From positions 62,001-126,000 of the forward strand of contig JANBVO010000005.1 of the NCBI GenBank assembly GCA_030052745.1: a DNA stretch of 64,000 bases, given 5' to 3'. Source of the DNA: Pleurostoma richardsiae. Taxonomy: Eukaryota; Ascomycota; Sordariomycetes; Calosphaeriales; Pleurostomataceae. Below, one piece after another: positions 1 to 10,163 of the stretch. The position numbers and the translations under genes are program-made. Within the stretch, counting starts at the first letter, position 1, and each line of letters starts with the position of its first letter. The notes under the pieces are model-generated. The model had not been told where the DNA came from and did no database searches. It saw only the letters and a program-made list of their open reading frames with translations.

Positions 1-212
1 GCGGCAGCGACGACGAGGCCGACTTCGAGGCGGACGAGTACCGGGACCGGTCCGCGGACAGGGAGGACGGCCAGAACGAGAAGAGGAGCATACGGCACGA
101 GGGCGAAGAGGAGGAGGAGCATCCTCACCACGTCGTTGGCGACGACGATGATGACGATGAGGATGCGGGGAGCGATGACGAGAGGAGAGGTCTGCAGTCC
201 GGACGGCGTTAG
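1..212 (+). CDS. C-terminal end of an acidic protein (5' end outside window)
   Basis: An open frame runs from the window edge (frame beginning at base 3) to a TAG at 210-212, encoding about 69 residues. The piece is extremely charged: alternating Asp/Glu and Arg runs, a Glu run, a His-His pair and a run of six Asp, ending in a basic tail. No domain can be seen. Such acidic tails are common in nuclear and nucleolar fungal proteins and also in cytosolic tails of transporters, so no function is assigned. It runs toward snx4, so the two genes are convergent. Confidence 0.6.
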   Translation, partial: GSDDEADFEADEYRDRSADREDGQNEKRSIRHEGEEEEEHPHHVVGDDDDDDEDAGSDDERRGLQSGRR

Positions 213-678
213 AACGGGCATCGTCTATAGATGCTCTTTTTTTCTCTCTTGTGTTCGGTTTCTGTAAGCAAAAACGTGCGGAAAGGATCACGCGCGAGCT
301 CCTAGCATAGGACCCCCCAGCATTGGTTAACTGGAGTATTGATCACTTGTTTGGCATATCTACCAATTTTTCTTCTTTCAGAAGCAGAACTCTCATCATC
401 AGCACTGCTTATTCCTACGTGAAGAAACTGTGAAGTGCCCTGAGCGAAGAAAGCCAGTCCAATAGCGTTGTCATGCTAGTTGATGTTGAAATCTACGTCG
501 TTAATAATGGCCCGGCGCCTCCCCTTTTCCCGCCCGGTTCCCCTAAGAATTATAGAAGCAAACGGATTTGGAATCCTTCCACTGCTCCTACCACCCCAGT
601 ACGATACTCTTGTAGTGCGGCGCCACTCAGTTCCCCCTCTCACGCGGAACACGACAATCAAGCCACGCCCCCGCCGTC
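213..678. other. Convergent intergenic region
   Basis: This holds the 3' ends of the left-edge gene and of snx4 on the opposite strand. A T-rich stretch follows the left-edge stop codon (around 235-250). The open frames here are GC-rich shadows without domain signal. I see no further gene. Confidence 0.6.
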
Positions 679-2252
679 CTACGGAGCCAGCACCCCCTCC
701 CTCTCCATCTCCTTGACGTACCGCTCCCACACGCCGATGACGCCGTCGTAGAAGCCGACGTGCGCGTCGGCCAGGCCGCCGAGCTGGCGGCGGAACTCGA
801 CGCGCTTGACGCGCTCGAAGTCGCCGACCTCGCGGACCACCTCCTCGTCGAACATCTCGGACGTCTTGCGCGCGGCCTCGGCCTCGCGCGTCAGCTCGTC
901 GATGCGCAGCTCCAGCCGGCGCTGGCGCTCGCGCCGCGACTGCTCGTGGTCCACGCCGCGCACGTCCTCGATCTTGCTGCGGATGAAGCCGCCCGCGCCC
1001 GAGAGCGCGCCGCCCGAGGACCCGTAGCCGCCGTACGAGGCCGACGCCACCATGGAGTCGCGCTCCGCCGTCGACTTGTTGAGGTACTCGGTCAGCTGCT
1101 CGTAGTCGAGCTGCTTCTGCTCCCGCGCCTTGAGCAGGTTCTTGAGCGCCCCGCTGTAGGCCGCCATGTCGCGCAGGCTGCCCAGGTAGTCCTGGTCCGT
1201 GTGGTCGCGCAGCTTCTTGAGGCCCGCCGCCGTGTCCTCGACCGACGCCGCGAACGCGTGCACTGCCGCCTCGACGCTGGGCTCCAGCGTGATCAGCTTC
1301 TGGAACTGCTCCGCCAGGTCCTTGAGATCCGCCTCGATGTCGGTCTCGCGCCGCGCCACGCGCGCGACCACCTTCTCCACCTGTGCGAGGTCGTCATCCA
1401 GCTTGTCGCTGCGCTCCTTCACCTCAATGAACCGCCGGTCCGGCCGGTGCACTTTTGTGAAAGCGTTGATGAACGTGTCAGCGAAGTTGTCGAACACACC
1501 GCCCGATCCGGCGTCACCGCCTGCTGCCGCCGCGGTAGATGAGCGCGACGCCCTCGACTTCATGACGGCATTCCAGTCCGGGCTCTCCAGGAAGGTATGG
1601 AAGATCGCCGCGCGCCGCAAAACCGGATGCAGCGTCGTCCTGGTGAGGAATCTCTGGAGTGAGTGCGCGCGCCGTTGCGTAAAGTCCGTGCCGAACCGGT
1701 CGCCCCGCACATACTCCATGCGCTGCTTGTCCGGGAGGGGCGGAACGGCACAGGCCGGGAAGTCCTTGCAGAGGGTCCGGTATAGAAAGAGGAAGTCTGT
1801 GAAGCGCCGACGGACGTGGGTGATGGGCTTCTGGAAGGATGGAAAGGTGGACTAGGGATTGAGGAGAGACGTCAGTTCAGGACTTGGCAGAGGACAATTG
1901 TATCGAAGAGCTTAGGGAGGAAACCAGATGCCTTCCGTCCAAACGTGAACAAACATCCCTCTTAGAGTAGCATACTCACATTTGTCGTGATCAGATACGA
2001 TACGTATGCATCTTTCGTGCCGTCATTCTCCTTGTGAGGCTCCGAGACGGTGCACTCGAGGATTTCCCCGCCCAGACCAGCTGGGTCGAGCTGCTCGAGC
2101 TGGGGCTCGCCCTCCTGCGTGCCATTCTCAGAATCGAGAGCCAGAGCGTCTTGCGCGGCGCTGCTAGAGCCAGCGCCTTCCGTGTTGTGAGGATTCGCGT
2201 CGCTGTGCCACGAGATATTCGAGAAGTTGTCTTGTTGATCGACTACTGCCAT
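679..2252 (-). CDS. snx4: Sorting nexin-4 (Atg24), PX-BAR protein
   Basis: Two exons, 2252-1980 and 1851-679, joined in phase 0 (donor GTGAGT, acceptor TAG), give 481 residues, the usual length of fungal Snx4. After an acidic disordered N-terminus, residues about 60-185 form a PX phosphoinositide-binding domain with the basic patch RRRFTDFLFLYRTL. The rest is helical, as expected of a BAR-type dimerisation region. In known fungi Snx4 pairs with another sorting nexin for endosome-to-Golgi retrieval of SNAREs and is needed for selective autophagy such as mitophagy and pexophagy. The start is the first ATG in frame before the PX domain. It follows the LETM1 gene on the same strand with its own 633-bp upstream region. 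Confidence 0.92.
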
Positions 2253-2885
2253 GGTGGGCAGTCTCGGGTGGCTTCGGCGTGAGCCACTTCGGGGAGGTTA
2301 TGGTATCCGCGAGAGGACCTTTGACCAGGATGCAATTCCGTCGAGAGTGAAGTTCCCCGAGGTCGATTCTCTTTGATACGGCAAGGAAGAGTCACCGAAT
2401 TGGAGGTGGAAGAGAGCTTAAGGAGGATGGAGGTCGATTGATTGAGCGGGCGAGCGCATCGGCTGACGTAGGTTCAAGGCACCGACGGAAACGGCTTTAG
2501 TGCGTGGCTGGTGCGATGTGGCTGATGCGAGGACCCGCGTGGAACCTCCTCGATGGGCAGCAAAGGGTGAGACGGGCGGATAGCTAGCCGCGTAAGACAG
2601 AACTGTTTCATTTTGTTGTTCGAGGAGGGAGGATGGCGGGTATGCGCTTGACTTGGACGAAGTTCTCATGCTTGATTGACATCATCTTTGCACAGAAGAA
2701 GACATAGTGAATGCAACAACGCCTTGAGTGGTCTCTATTGGTTCCTATGTCGAGATGGTCTCTGGTCTCTATAACCGTATCCGCCGGTTCCCGGTGTATC
2801 TTACCCTGGGCTTTTCACTGCCACTGTAGCCTTGGCCTCCCTCGAACTCCGCAACAAAAGGAAATGGTTACACGATTGTACAGCT
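2253..2885 (-). promoter_or_regulatory. Upstream region of snx4 / 3' region of the LETM1 gene
   Basis: This 633-bp stretch separates two genes on the minus strand. It should hold the snx4 promoter and 5' leader plus the 3' UTR of the LETM1 gene. No coding signal, repeat or strong motif was noticed. Confidence 0.5.
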
Positions 2886-4595
2886 TCATTTGTCGCTCTT
2901 CTCAGCGGACTTTTCCGCCTGCGCCTTCGTATCAGCGTCCTTCGCCTCCTGCTCAGCGGCCATCGCCTCGTGCACCTGGGCAGCCTCTGCTGCAATCCCA
3001 TCGGTCTTCTCGGCGTGCGCCTGTCTTTCCTCCTTCTCGTCGATGTTGTCGACGTCTCTGGGGGTGGCAAACCCGCTCTCCTGGTTCTCCTCGTTCTGCT
3101 CGTTCTCCTCCTCGATGAGCTCCTGCTGCTCCTTGAGAACCTCCAGACGCTGCTTGTTGGTCGCGGCGCCCTCAGCATTGTGAACTTCCAGCTCGATCTC
3201 GTGGAACAGCTCCTCGGGAATAGAGGACAGGACTCCCAACAGAGCATCGATCTGGGTGTTGATCTCCCCTTCAATGGGCTGCTGAGCGTACATGTAGGCA
3301 TTGCTCAGGACGAGGAGCGTTGAAGGCACGCCCTCCTTCAGTCGGAGGTCGAGCCAGCTCTGGAGATCCTCTCTTAACCTCGCAGGGGACACACCGTGCG
3401 TCTTGATGCCTCGGCTGGCACATGCGGTCTGCAGCTCCGCGACTGTCAAGCTGTCCACGCCCTCGTAGCTGATCGCTCGGTCATCGCGCTTGATCTGCCT
3501 CATTCTGTGACGGATTTGGTACCGGAGCATCATGTCGGTGCCGAATGTGTTGAGGTTCAAATAGCGGCACATGGACACCAGCTGAGGTCTGGACAGATTG
3601 TCAAGTGTGAGATCATCCTTGAAGATCTTGCAGACCTTGATGACATCCTGCGCCGTGGGCTTCTCCCCCGTGGCTCGAATCTTCCGGAAGAAGTTCGCAA
3701 ACTCCTCCTTCTGAGTCGTTGTCGGGGTCAACGGCAGCCCGGTCTCCTTGAGAGTCTGGCGAAGGAACGAGCTGACCTCCTTCCGGGTAGCCCGGAGGGT
3801 TGCCGACTTTTTGTCCTTAGATGTCTGGCCCTCATATGTGCTGGGAAGGAGATTGGGGAACAACTTCAGCGCAATGGGGAGAAGAAGTTCGGCAAAGGGC
3901 ACGATGACGAAGACCGAAAAGGGGACCAGCCGCCCAAGATCCTGAACTGTCCGCTGGAGCTGCCGATGCTCTCGCCGAGTCAGCTCGTAGCCCGCAGCCA
4001 TTTTCACGGCAAGCTTAGTGCTGATCTTGACTTCTGTCGCCAGGAGTTTGGTTCCATCCCAGTAATGCTGGGCCTCCTTCTTAATCTTTTGCGCCAGGGT
4101 CAGCTTCTTTTCTTCCTTCTTGCCTTCCTTCTTCTCCAAGGCGGTCTGCTTCTGAGCAGCAAGCTCCGTCAAAGTAGCCGGGGATTCGGCAGCATCCACA
4201 TCCTTTTGTCCCTCCGCTTTCTCAGGCTCCTGCGTCTTTCCGGCAGCCTTTGATGACGTCTGGCTCTGCTCCCTCGGAAGAGGTTTCTTAGCCTCTTCAG
4301 AGTTGAATCCAGGAGGCGGGCCCGAAGGCGGGCCTGTCCTGTGTGTTTCTGTCGAGACGTTCCGCACAGGAATCAGCAGCGCTAAAGCCGGGTTCTGTAG
4401 CTGGATGTTCCTCGCATTGCGACCGAGATGGATGGAAGCCGCCCGCAAAGAGGACCTAGGAATGGCACGGCCTAGACATGGTTGACAAAGTCAGTTTCTC
4501 AAGTGATGCCAGAACAGGATGTAAAGGATCTTACCAGTGCCCAGGAAAGGGTTGACGACGACGGCCCGGCGGACAACGTTGGTGGAAGCGCTCAT
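2886..4595 (-). CDS. mdm38: LETM1/Mdm38-family mitochondrial inner-membrane protein
   Basis: Exon 1 (4595-4535) and exon 2 (4471-2886) join in phase 1 and give 548 residues, close to yeast Mdm38. The short first exon supplies an Arg-rich, acid-poor start (MSASTNVVRRAVVVNPFLG) that continues as a typical mitochondrial targeting sequence. Then come a Pro/Gly stretch, a charged segment, one hydrophobic membrane segment (LVPFSVFVIVPFAELLLPIA) and the LETM1 ribosome-binding-like domain with DNLSRPQLVSMCRYLNLN. The tail is an acidic, Gln/Glu-rich coiled coil. Known family roles are mitochondrial K+/H+ exchange, volume control and binding of mitoribosomes for membrane insertion of translation products. 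The spliced start is preferred because the long exon alone begins inside the targeting sequence. Confidence 0.93.
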
Positions 4596-6098
4596 TATGC
4601 GAATGCGCCGGAAGGAGGCGGATTTCGAAGCAACAGAGTCTCAATGGCGGATCCAGAAGTGGCTACCTACAAGATAACGAGAAGTTGTACAGGAAACGAA
4701 GTAGAATGAAGGAAGTCGGCGGGTGAGAGTAAGGATCGATGTTCTGTCGGTCGGCTGGAGGAATGAAAGTCGCCGTTTCCGAGCAGCCCCGTGGCCGGCC
4801 AGGACCCCTGGGTGGTCCAATTGGGCTGCTTAGTAGCGTACAGACCACGTGATTCGCCCACGTCACAACTCGGGCGATCAGCGACACAGATCGAGGATGA
4901 TGTGCGAGACTGAAGGTTCACCCTACAGTAGCTCAGGGACGCTCGGCTTGGTAAACCGGGTCAACTCATCAATTCTAGGTCTGCGCAAGCGCTCCACCAT
5001 CGTACTGCAGCTAAATCGAGGTATTTCTATCCAGAACAAAGATACTTGATGCGAGGAGGCAGTCGGGGATGTCGGATATACGACCGCCGGTCTCACTCAT
5101 CACACTGCCATTCAAGTTTCGGTCATTCATCAGCATAGATAGCGAATGTTCAAGCCCAATATGTGCTGTTACACGTGGCACCACGGGGTATATACAGGCA
5201 GTTGGCTCTGCTAAGGCACAGAAAGGCCCAACAAGCCGTTGATGTCTGCCAAAGTCGATCTAGGAATGACGGGAATCTCTTGGGACGCCCCTGGCGAGTG
5301 TGCTGCTCATTGCCTACAACGTAACAACTCGGTGCCTAGCAGACCGTGAAATGAATCCCGCTCCGGGTTTGATCATGCTGGAGCGGACGGGCAATCCTCC
5401 GGACTTTACGGAGCATAGCCATCCATCGATACTATGGAGAGCAGGGTTGGTGACAGCGCACCACGACAAGAGTACGTACCACTTTGGGCTGTGGGGCGCT
5501 GTTCAGTGTTCCTCAACAAAAAGGGCTGTCTGACTCTGGGCGGTTCACAAGCTTCGGGCGACCCCACAGCCAAATCTGACTCGTTACCCTGTTAGTGTAC
5601 TATCTTCCCAGTGCTTAATTAAGAAGGCTCTGTGTTGGTATCTTAATGAAGTGACAAGGTCGGTCCCAATCAGGAGCATTCGCAATCCGAAAAAGCCAAA
5701 AGGTCTCTGCCAAGCATTTGTCCGGCCCTCGCGTCAGCAGCTTTCCCCGCGATTTTTAATTGTTGCCCGTCGGACTCGGGCTTCCCCTCGAGTCGCTGAC
5801 ATTTGATAAGGCCGCCGCTGCACAACCCGCCCTCCTTGTGCCGCCTGCCTCGGCATCCCTCCTTCTTCCCCTCGTCCTCGGTCGCTTCATCGTCTTCCCT
5901 TGGTTCACCTCGGAGTTGGGCATGGATCTTTTTTGAAATAAATATATCTTTGTCCGTCCATTGTCTCGCTCTCGCTCGCTCCGGGGAACGCCGCCAGGAT
6001 CGCGCCACTGTCTACGCCCGGACCCGGGGCTCCCCGATCTCGACGGCCTCACCTCTCCCGCCGAGAATCCTACCTTGCCATCAGGGCTGCCGTGTACT
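4596..6098. promoter_or_regulatory. Divergent intergenic region, LETM1 gene / adenylate kinase
   Basis: About 1.5 kb between divergent genes. The right end has a pyrimidine-rich tract (about 5,829-5,890) of the kind that precedes fungal transcription starts, followed by the adenylate kinase leader. Several short frames are present, but none combines an ATG, a splice pattern and a recognisable protein. No gene is called. Confidence 0.5.
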
Positions 6099-6968
6099 AT
6101 GAGACTCAGGAGGGCGGCTCGTGTGATTCTCGTCGGTGCGCCAGGCGTTGGAAAGGGCACGCAATCCGAGAGACTGCTGCAGCGATACCCGCAGCTGACC
6201 TCCATCAGCTCCGGCGATCTTCTCCGGAACAATGTCAAGAACAGAACTCCTCTTGGTGAGTCTTCCGCCACCTGGTAGAATAGACATGGACAACGACTAA
6301 TACCGAGGACAGGCATAAAAGTCGAGAGCACCTTAAAAGCCGGCGGTCTCGTCTCGGACGACCTCATCCTCCGTCTCATCAGCAATGAGTTCAACAAGCG
6401 AGGCTGGCTGTTCTCCGGCGGGCGGCCCAGCGTCATGACGCTGGCCTGCTCCTCCATCTCCGCGGACACACCCACACTCGAGGACGAAGCCGAGCTGGCG
6501 ACCTTCCTCTCGCCGGCGCCGGCCAAGACCTACCTCGAGCCCGGCGAGGTATCCGACGAGCCGTCGTCCTCCTTCCTCCTCGACGGCTTCCCTCGCACGT
6601 CCGCGCAGGCCAACCAGCTGGACGGGCTGGTGCCCATCAACTTCGCCGTGTCCATCAAGACGCCGTTCGAGGTCGTGCTAGAGCGCATCTCGGGCCGTTG
6701 GGTGCACGAGCCCTCGGGCAGGGTCTACAACACGTCGTTCAACCCGCCGCGGGTGCCGGGGGTGGACGACGTCACGGGCGAGCCGCTGGTGCGACGGGCA
6801 GACGACGACGAGGGGGTGTACAGGGCGCGGTTCAAGAAGTTCCAGGAGACGAGCGAGCCGCTGCTCGAGCACTATGCGCGGCAGGGCGTACTGTGGGAGG
6901 TGGAGGGGATGAGCAGCGACGAGATCAGCCCCAAGCTGTTCTCCGAGTTTGAGAGGCGGTTCTGCTGA
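6099..6968 (+). CDS. adk2: Adenylate kinase, GTP:AMP phosphotransferase type
   Basis: Exons 6099-6255 and 6313-6968 join in phase 1 to give 270 residues. The P-loop GAPGVGKGT (residues 13-21), the AMP-binding SSGDLLR and [11 protein letters not shown] segments, the DGFPRT signature, and a LID with [12 protein letters not shown] are all visible. The family transfers phosphate from GTP (or ATP) to AMP; this subtype is in the mitochondrial matrix of fungi. Unusually, about 45 residues rich in Ser, Pro and acidic residues sit between KRGW and FLLDGFPRT, where bacterial and yeast enzymes are nearly continuous. The N-terminus has Arg residues and few acids, which allows mitochondrial import. A pyrimidine-rich leader precedes the ATG. 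Confidence 0.92.
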
Positions 6969-8003
6969 CGAGTGGCACTCGAAGTGCAGGGGCTTCTTTG
7001 CGAGAGCGATCCATGGCGATGATTTTCTTTCTGGGACAAGAGAAAAGGGCTGAGTTTCGCTCAAGATTTGCGACCGCCCTGGGCGTTTATGGTGTTTTGT
7101 GGCTCTATGGGATCGAGGTCCTCAACTAACCTCCGAGTCTCGAGTATTCGACTATCGTTCGCTGTATTATCAGTGTAATAAAACTTACTAACGCCTCCCA
7201 TCTCATAAGCGCTTCGTGAGCTGAAGCAGTATCCGTGATTAAGCGTCAACTAGCTGTTTGACTTGATTGTGATATGTGAGAGGGGCCTACAGTCTGTCGG
7301 TAAAGACGCCTAACCGCTACGGGTCGCGCATTGGACAGGTGCAGCGCAACGCAATGCTGGACATCACCGTCATCATAACGAATCCCATGAGAGACGAGGT
7401 GTTGAACGAGGGTGGATTGACGGAGTACGGAGTACCGAGTATAGCTTTACTAACTGGCGTCCGGTTTGCTACAACATACCCACTTTCCAGGCTGCAGCGA
7501 GGCTACATATCTCCGGGGACGCTACCTCCGGCGACAGAGGGTTTTGGATACGGAGCTACACGGCTCAGGCCAGTTCATGAGGCATCATCGGGTCTGATTT
7601 AGACGCAGACCACTCTTGGCTATATGCAAGTGTTCCGGGTTTAGGACGTATGGACGGTCAAGGATCCACGCCATGAGCCGCTCGGAGCAGACCTATGAGC
7701 AGGCGTTGAGTCACGGCGCGATCCAGCTCGGAAGGTAGGCATACAAGCATCCAGAGGTAGGCTATGGGACGATACTGGAGGCATGGTCGTGCGATCGGTC
7801 CTGCCGACATATAAAAGAGAAGGGAATCTCATGTCCTCCGTCTCGCGAGTTGTCAAGTGACAAGCCCAACGACTACCGACTTGTGAATAGCCCAGAGTTC
7901 GCCGCGGTCACATCAAGTCATTCTACGATTCTGCCCCAAATAAATCCTACGCCGGCAGCTTGCCCACGGACTTGACCAGTACTCGTCGACTCCTGGTTTC
8001 ACA
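6969..8003. other. Intergenic region between adenylate kinase and SDR genes
   Basis: About 1 kb, less GC-rich than the flanking genes. It contains a short repeat of GGAGTAC-like units near 7,421-7,440. Frames present lack ATG starts or recognisable products. It should hold the adenylate kinase 3' end and the SDR promoter. Confidence 0.5.
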
Positions 8004-9014
8004 ATGATCGGGAAGTACGACGCCGTCCACCGGCATGAAGTCACCCGCGGGCCAGGCGACGCTCGCCCGACAGCCATGCAGATCATCGAAGACGAGCAGC
8101 GCGCCGGCGACCTCGCAGACAAGGTGGTCGTGATCACCGGCTGCTCGTCCGGCATTGGGATCCCCACCGCGGAGGCCCTAGGCGCCACCGGCGCGACCGT
8201 GTACTGCACGGCGCGGGACCTGGACCGGGCCCGCGCGGCGCTCGGCCCCCTGCTCGACAACCCCAAGGTGCACCTCGTGCGCATGGACCTGAGCAGCCTC
8301 GCCAGCGTGAGGGAGGCGGCCGAGGAGATCAAGCGGCGCGAGAGCGCTGTCAACATCCTCATCAACAACGCCGGGGTGATGCACATCCCCACGCGCACCG
8401 TCACCGCCGACGGCTTCGAGACGCAGCTGGGGACGAACCACCTCGCGCACTTCTACCTGTTCGCGCAGCTGCGGGACCGCCTGCTGGCCGGGTCGGGCCC
8501 GGGGTTCCGCTCGCGGGTGGTCAACGTGTCCAGCTCGGCGCACCGCGCGTGCCCCGCGCAGCTGGACGACCTCAATCTGGAGCGGCGGGCATACCACCCC
8601 GAGCTGGCCTACGGCTCGTCCAAGACGGCCAACGTCTGGATGGCGAACCAGGTGGAGCGGCTGCACGGCGCCGCGGGCGTGCACGGGCTGAGCGTGATGC
8701 CGGGGGGCATCGACACGCCGCTGCTGAAGCACATGGCCGCGGAGATGGAGGCGGTCAGGGGGGACGAGCGGGCGATGAACTTCATGAAGAGCCCGGAGCA
8801 AGGGGCCGCGACGACGGTGTGGGCGGCGGTGTCGAGGGACCTGGAGGGACGGGGCGGCGTGTGCCTAGAGAACTGCACGATCGTCGGGCCGGCGCCGTCG
8901 GAGTACGAGGGATATGGGAGGCTGGATCCTGGGTATGCGCCGTGGGCGTATGATCCGGAGGGGGAGGAGAGGCTGTGGCAGCTCAGTCTAGAGATGACCG
9001 GGCTCAAGGAGTGA
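8004..9014 (+). CDS. Short-chain dehydrogenase/reductase (retinol dehydrogenase/WWOX-like)
   Basis: A single exon encodes 336 residues. It is a classical SDR: cofactor motif TGCSSGIG (residues 45-52), NNAG (121-124), catalytic Ser in VNVSSSAH (about 176-178) and YxxxK (Tyr203, Lys207). The Arg after the first strand (TARD) suggests NADP(H) preference. A 40-residue N-terminal extension precedes the Rossmann fold, and a later ATG at residue 25 is an alternative start. The C-terminal PGYAPWAYDPE segment is typical of fungal members of this group, whose substrates are mostly unknown. No biosynthetic cluster surrounds it, so it is probably a stand-alone oxidoreductase. The coding sequence is strikingly GC-rich at third positions. 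Confidence 0.88.
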   Translation: MIGKYDAVHRHEVTRGPGDARPTAMQIIEDEQRAGDLADKVVVITGCSSGIGIPTAEALGATGATVYCTARDLDRARAALGPLLDNPKVHLVRMDLSSLASVREAAEEIKRRESAVNILINNAGVMHIPTRTVTADGFETQLGTNHLAHFYLFAQLRDRLLAGSGPGFRSRVVNVSSSAHRACPAQLDDLNLERRAYHPELAYGSSKTANVWMANQVERLHGAAGVHGLSVMPGGIDTPLLKHMAAEMEAVRGDERAMNFMKSPEQGAATTVWAAVSRDLEGRGGVCLENCTIVGPAPSEYEGYGRLDPGYAPWAYDPEGEERLWQLSLEMTGLKE

Positions 9015-10163
9015 AGGCGCATGTATACCTAATTAGGGGATATTCGTACATTTTGGGTTCTGCATCTCCTGCCCACCTCAGGATATCTCTTTACCTCGTT
9101 CAATTTTGCCTGTCCCCTTTTCTGCATCAATACCTAGCAGCCGAATGAAAAACATTTTGGTCTGCGCGAGTGGAGCAGAAGAACACGCGATCTCATACTG
9201 CATGAGGTCATCCTGGCCCGTAGCCAAGGAACTGGTGGCTTTCACCCAGTTGGGCAGGAGATTCTCCGTTCCGCAAGTGGGCAGCTGAAGAGTGAAACTC
9301 GTTCACGCTGTTGCATCACTCCAGTTGAAACAGAGCAGACAGAGAGCATGTGCTGCCCACGACATGGAGAGACAAAAGCCACATGGCGCCTGTTCCACAT
9401 TAGAATAGCAGAAATAGCAACCCTGCCCCGCATCGTGACGGCTTCATACCTGAGAACAGTTATAGGGGTGTTACGTTAGAAGGGCAGAGGGGTTACAGAT
9501 TCGACAGGATTACACCGCATCTACGTTGCAGATCTCCCAGCGCCAGAGCCCTGTTGCAAGTGGGGTCGCGTGCCCCTGGCAGCAGCCGATGCCTGCATAT
9601 CGGAGCGCTCGACGGCAGCGGTCACACGCAAGCCGGAAAGCCGTCGGAGGTGGTTGGTTGGACGAGGGGTCGGCTTTGTCTTGGAAAAACGCTCGGCCTG
9701 CCAAGCAGAGGAGGCGCACACTCCGCCGCATCAACTCGTAGATTTCCTTCCCGACCTCATGGCATCGTCACCAATTGACCTGTGATCGAGTGGTTGTTTC
9801 AGGCAGAGAGGAATTCTGATTGATGATGTGTGCTTCTTCCTCTGCATCTTGACCTTCCGCCTCTTATCTCCCCTCCTCTCGTCTTTCTCCCTCTCCCTGG
9901 CCGTCGCGAGTTCCACTCCCTCTTGCGTCGTTATTCGTGCTGGGCGCAGCCATTGAACGATGGACTTTCGAATCCCCTGAACGCCTCCAAGTTCTTTGCA
10001 TTCTGATTTCCTGTCTCGGCCGGTCTGATATCTTTTTCGATACTCCGGGCGCGGGATTCCAGTTCGGCGTGAGAGTTGACTCTTATCGGCCTCTTGAGCG
10101 TGGCTGAGTTTACAACTCATTGATTTTCGGCGAAATATCCTAGACTTGCTCGTTCACACCACG
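9015..10163 (+). promoter_or_regulatory. Upstream region of the GH76 gene
   Basis: About 1.15 kb between tandem plus-strand genes. A C/T-rich tract around 9,830-9,905 probably lies near the transcription start of the GH76 gene. Short overlapping frames around 9,510-9,780 occur on both strands without any protein signal. No gene is called. Confidence 0.45.

Noticed and set aside
760-1542. 260-codon plus-strand frame opposite snx4
   Set aside because: Composition (Leu/Arg/Ala/Val-rich) is that of the complement of a GC-rich coiled-coil gene; the minus strand encodes a clear sorting nexin.
7276-7602. 108-codon frame upstream of the SDR gene
   Set aside because: Starts at GTG and spans the short GGAGTAC repeat; no recognisable protein.
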